Of a stretch of DNA of 15,953 nucleotides, positions 13,372 through 15,953 are shown piece by piece. The position numbers and the translations under genes were made by a program. Every line of letters starts with the position of its first letter. Within the stretch, counting starts at the first letter, position 1. Below the pieces are notes generated by a model. That model made no database searches. It had not been told where the DNA came from and saw only the letters and a list, made by a program, of their open reading frames with translations. This DNA is from Oscillospiraceae bacterium (GTDB taxonomy: Bacteria; Bacillota_A; Clostridia; Oscillospirales; CAG-272), in the NCBI GenBank assembly GCA_015064665.1, contig SVRU01000063.1:1-15953 (forward strand), given 5' to 3'.

Positions 13372-14256
13372 ATGCAAGAAAATATTTACGACTGCTCGGC
13401 AAGAGAGAAATACTTTAATGAATTTAACAGTAAATATCCCGAATTTGAAACGGGAATAATAGGAAGAAGCATTCTCGGTAAGGATATAGATTATTACAAA
13501 ATAGGGAAGGGAGAAAAACGCATTCTGGTTGTCGGCGCGCATCATGCAACCGATTACGTCACCTCCTCGGCGCTTTACGGCTTCGTTGATTTTTTGTGTG
13601 AAAATGTCGCACGGGGTAGGGTGTGGAATGGAATAAATCTTGATTTTTTATTGAGACAACACAGCTATTGGATTGTACCATGTATAAATCCCGACGGAGT
13701 TGAGCTGAATCTGCGAGGGCTTGAAAATTCACCGCTCAAGGAAAGGCTGTTGAGAATGAACGGCGGGAGCTTGGATTTTTCGAAATGGCAGTCAAATGCC
13801 AGAGGCGTTGATCTTAACCGCAATTACAGCTTTGGCTTCAGCGAGTACAAAAAAACGGAAGCTAAGCAGCAAATATACGCGGGAAAAATCGGGTATTCCG
13901 GCGTATATCCCGAAAGCGAGCCGGAAACAAGAGCCGTTTCGGGATTCATAAGAGCCGTTATGCCGTATGCGGTTGTAGGCGTTTATTCAGAGGGCAAAGA
14001 GATTTATTACCGCCCCGCAACCAAAAGGCAGGGGCGAATCGCCGAGGGACTTGCAGCTCTCGTAGGATACGAAGCTTCCGCCAAGGATACGGCTTTATCA
14101 CAATTTGGACTCGTGGATTATGCGGGCGGTGTTTTGGGGATTCCGTCTTTTGCGTTGAAGGTTGGGAAGGGCGAGAAGCCCGTTACCCTGTTGCAGCTTA
14201 GGGAAATAGGTGATTCGGTTCGCAAATTTCTCATTTTCTTACCTACGCGGCTGTGA
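13372..14256 (+). CDS. M14 carboxypeptidase homologue with degenerate active site
   Basis: The 294-residue protein has the M14 zinc carboxypeptidase fold: NPDG (106-109), ARGVDLNRNY (143-152) with the substrate-binding Asn/Arg pair, SGVYPESEPETRA (176-188) and the tail IPSFALKVGKGEKP (257-270). Key residues differ from active enzymes. The first zinc motif HxxE is HATD (58-61); the third zinc ligand, normally H in a HSxGxxIYY context, is Y205 (GVYSEGKEIYY); the catalytic Glu of the SFTxEVGKG motif is K263 (SFALKVGKG). It is therefore probably not a functional peptidase. Surrounding motifs are intact and the frame is open over its full length, so it is likely a maintained pseudoenzyme, not decay. 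No signal peptide. ATG 13372 follows AAGGTG; no convincing plus-strand promoter was found. It is followed by the rpsB promoter. Confidence 0.85.
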   Translation: MQENIYDCSAREKYFNEFNSKYPEFETGIIGRSILGKDIDYYKIGKGEKRILVVGAHHATDYVTSSALYGFVDFLCENVARGRVWNGINLDFLLRQHSYWIVPCINPDGVELNLRGLENSPLKERLLRMNGGSLDFSKWQSNARGVDLNRNYSFGFSEYKKTEAKQQIYAGKIGYSGVYPESEPETRAVSGFIRAVMPYAVVGVYSEGKEIYYRPATKRQGRIAEGLAALVGYEASAKDTALSQFGLVDYAGGVLGIPSFALKVGKGEKPVTLLQLREIGDSVRKFLIFLPTRL

Positions 14257-14300
14257 TTTGTGAACAAATTGTAAAAAATGTTTCCATGCATAAAAATATC

Positions 14301-14329
14301 TTGACCTTTTAACGCGTATATGATATTAT
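14301..14329 (+). promoter_or_regulatory. Promoter of the rpsB-tsf operon
   Basis: TTGACC (14301-14306), 17-bp spacer, TATTAT (14324-14329) preceded by TGA (extended -10). The start is predicted near 14336, giving a leader of about 120 bases. Confidence 0.85.
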
Positions 14330-14336
14330 ATATAAG

Positions 14337-14431
14337 CTGTGCGAAAACACAGTAAATATTATATCTCACATAGCGAGTAGGTTTATTGCCGGTGCCATCG
14401 TTTAACGGGGTCGCAATATTATGTCGCTATG
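14337..14431 (+). ncRNA. Structured 5' leader RNA of rpsB
   Basis: The untranslated leader holds nested complementary segments: a 5' hairpin CTGTG/CACAG (14337-14341, 14348-14352); an 8-bp stem CATAGCGA/TCGCTATG (14369-14376, 14424-14431); and inside it TATTGC/GCAATA (14384-14389, 14413-14418) capped by a GC-containing loop. The outer stem ends 11 bases before the AAGGAGG of rpsB. This fits autoregulation by ribosomal protein S2 binding its own mRNA, known as a principle for ribosomal operons. I could not match it to a named leader family. Confidence 0.55.
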
Positions 14432-14458
14432 GCGGAAAAACCAAGGAGGAACATGGAA

Positions 14459-15217
14459 ATGTTCGATATTTCAATCAAGCAGTTGCTTGAAGCAGGCGTT
14501 CACTTCGGTCACCCGACTAAGAAGTGGAATCCGAAGATGTCCGAGTACATCTTCACTCAGAGAAACGGTATTCACATCGTTGACCTTCAGAAGACCGTTA
14601 AGAAGTTTGAAGAGGCTTACAACTACGTTGCAGAGCTTGCAGCGGAGGGTGGCACGATCCTCTTCGTAGGTACAAAGAAGCAGGCTGCCGACACCATTAA
14701 GGAAGAGGCTCAGAAGTGCGGAATGTACTACGTTAACGTTCGTTGGCCCGGCGGTATGCTTACCAACTTCAACACCATCCGTAAGTCCATCAAGCGTCTT
14801 AAGGACCTTGAGAAGATGCAGGCTGACGGCACGTTCGATCTTCTCCCCAAGAAAGAGGTTGCAAAGCTTCTTAAGGAGATGTCCGACCTTGAGAAGTCCT
14901 ACGGCGGTATCAAGGATATGGAAAGACTTCCTTCCGCGCTCTTCGTAGTTGATACCCGTAAGGAAAGAATCGCAGTTCTCGAAGCAAAGAAGCTCGGTAT
15001 TCCCGTAGTTGCTATCGTTGATACCAACTGTGATCCCGAAGATGCTGACTACATCATCCCCGGTAACGATGACGCTATCCGCGCTATCAAGCTTATCGCA
15101 GGCGCTCTTGCAGACGCTGTTATCGCAGCTCACGGCGGCGTACAGGAAGAAGTAGCAGAAGAGGCTTCAGAGGAAGCAGCTGAGGAAGCTGTTGCTGAAG
15201 AAACCGTTTCCGAATAA
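14459..15217 (+). CDS. rpsB: 30S ribosomal protein S2
   Basis: S2 is an essential small-subunit protein near the mRNA exit platform that is needed to load S1-like factors and S21. The 252 residues include the family signatures [24 protein letters not shown], seen across 4-27, then [37 protein letters not shown] and [12 protein letters not shown], with [21 protein letters not shown] (split) and [14 protein letters not shown]-terminal tail of about 27 residues is made almost only of E, A and V, a common feature in Clostridia. I chose ATG 14459 (MFDIS) rather than ATG 14453, because AAGGAGG ends 9 bases before it against 3 for the other. The gene leads the rpsB-tsf operon, 19 bases before tsf. 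Confidence 0.97.
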   Translation: MFDISIKQLLEAGVHFGHPTKKWNPKMSEYIFTQRNGIHIVDLQKTVKKFEEAYNYVAELAAEGGTILFVGTKKQAADTIKEEAQKCGMYYVNVRWPGGMLTNFNTIRKSIKRLKDLEKMQADGTFDLLPKKEVAKLLKEMSDLEKSYGGIKDMERLPSALFVVDTRKERIAVLEAKKLGIPVVAIVDTNCDPEDADYIIPGNDDAIRAIKLIAGALADAVIAAHGGVQEEVAEEASEEAAEEAVAEETVSE

Positions 15218-15236
15218 TTAAAAGGAGAATAGAAAA

Positions 15237-15953
15237 ATGGCAGAATTTTCAGCAAAAGACGTAGCCGAGCTCAGAAAACAGACCGGTTGCGGTATGATGG
15301 ACTGCAAAAACGCTCTTAAGGACGCTAACGGCGACTTCGAGGCAGCAGTAAAAATCCTTCGTGAGAAGGGTATGGCAGCAGTAGCGAAGAAGGCTAGCAG
15401 AATTGCTGCAGAGGGTATCGTTGACGTTATGACTATCGGTAATACTACCGCTATCGTTGAGGTTAACTCCGAGACCGACTTCGTTGCAAAGAACGCTATT
15501 TTCCAGGCATTCGTAAAGGATGTACTTAAGACGATAATCGCAAACAAGCCCGCAGACGTTGATGCTCTTCTTGCATGCAAGTTTGAGGGTGAGGGCGAGG
15601 GCACCGTAAGCGATGCTCTTGCTGAAAAGACCGGTACTATCGGTGAGAAGCTTTCTATACGCCGCTTCACAGTGGTAGAGGGCGCAGTTTCCACCTACAT
15701 TCACGGTCTTGGTGCAACGGGCGTTGTCGTAAGCTTTGACACAGACGTAGCTGACAAGGCTGAGTTTGCAGAGTGCGCAAAGAACGTTGCTCTTCAGACC
15801 GCTGCTATGCCTGTTCAGTATCTCGATAAGGATGCTGTTCCCGCAGAGGTTCTCGCAGAGGAAAAGAATATTCTTATCGCTCAGATGCAGCAGGATCCCA
15901 AGATGGCTAACAAGCCTCAGCAGGTTCTTGAAAAGATCGTTGAAGGTAAGCTT
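15237..15953 (+). CDS. tsf: Elongation factor Ts (3' end outside the window)
   Basis: EF-Ts recycles EF-Tu by exchanging GDP for GTP. The 239 codons present are in frame to the last base, and the stop codon lies beyond the window; the usual length is near 300 residues or less. The start at ATG 15237 follows AAAGGAG. The N-terminal UBA-like domain carries VAELRKQTGCGMMDCKNAL (9-27), followed by VKILREKGMAAVAKKASRIA, both family-typical, and the core motif VNSETDFVAKN that contacts EF-Tu. The later part (ADKAEFAECAKNVALQTAA, QQDPKMANKP) matches the dimerisation/C-terminal modules. Codons are biased to AAG, GAC and AAC compared with the accessory genes, as expected for high expression. It is the second gene of the operon with rpsB. 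Confidence 0.96.
   Translation, partial: MAEFSAKDVAELRKQTGCGMMDCKNALKDANGDFEAAVKILREKGMAAVAKKASRIAAEGIVDVMTIGNTTAIVEVNSETDFVAKNAIFQAFVKDVLKTIIANKPADVDALLACKFEGEGEGTVSDALAEKTGTIGEKLSIRRFTVVEGAVSTYIHGLGATGVVVSFDTDVADKAEFAECAKNVALQTAAMPVQYLDKDAVPAEVLAEEKNILIAQMQQDPKMANKPQQVLEKIVEGKL

Noticed and set aside
14256..14269. Small hairpin ATTTGT/ACAAAT after the M14 gene
   Set aside because: AT-only stem mostly, no T-run; not a convincing terminator.
14421..14669. Plus-strand frame starting in the rpsB leader and overlapping rpsB
   Set aside because: It would start inside the leader stem without a ribosome binding site and runs out of frame through rpsB.
14471..15133. 220-codon minus-strand frame opposite rpsB, and similar frames opposite tsf
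   Set aside because: Codon-biased, highly expressed genes often leave long open antisense frames; the rpsB and tsf products are unmistakable.

Overview
The window looks like chromosomal DNA of a low-to-moderate GC Gram-positive bacterium, most likely an uncultured member of the Clostridia (Bacillota). Reasons: strong AGGAGG-type ribosome binding sites, sigma-A style promoters (TTGACA / 17 bp / TATAAT), many intrinsic terminators, an rsmG gene followed by a Noc/ParB-like gene as in Firmicutes, and an M55 D-aminopeptidase. All functional names come from motif reading by eye; no database search was possible.

Layout. At the left edge a tRNA-Ser(GCU) gene runs leftward with its own promoter and terminator; about 22 bases of its 3' end region reappear in inverted orientation just beyond the terminator. 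Next come a TIM-barrel sugar isomerase/epimerase-like gene (402-1226, +), trmO for tRNA methylation (1270-1944, -), and a 671-residue protein with a roughly 175-residue charged helix (2124-4139, +). A leftward operon follows: rsmG, a Noc/ParB-like DNA-binding protein without the N-terminal CTPase domain, and an M55 D-aminopeptidase (6348 down to 4213).

The accessory-looking middle (6466-11356) holds a GxDLY/SGNH esterase, a tandem second copy cut off exactly where a hairpin-rich element begins, an AraC-family regulator with an apparently leaderless promoter, and a divergent two-gene operon: an uncharacterised glycoside-hydrolase-like protein and nanE (ManNAc-6-P epimerase). I infer that the AraC protein controls the hydrolase-nanE operon and that the locus serves host or dietary amino-sugar/sialic-acid glycans, with transporters and the other Nan enzymes elsewhere.

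The right part has a leftward pair (a polytopic membrane protein, then a cysteine-rich U32-like Fe-S TIM-barrel protein), an M14 carboxypeptidase homologue that has lost key catalytic and zinc residues, and the highly expressed rpsB-tsf operon with a structured leader RNA. tsf runs off the window.

The least ordinary items are the CTPase-less Noc-like protein, the degenerate M14 protein, the glycoside-hydrolase/nanE locus, the double Fe-S cysteine pattern, the long-helix protein with duplicated short motifs, and the hairpin-rich element at the truncated esterase copy. No CRISPR array, transposase, integrase or phage gene was seen.
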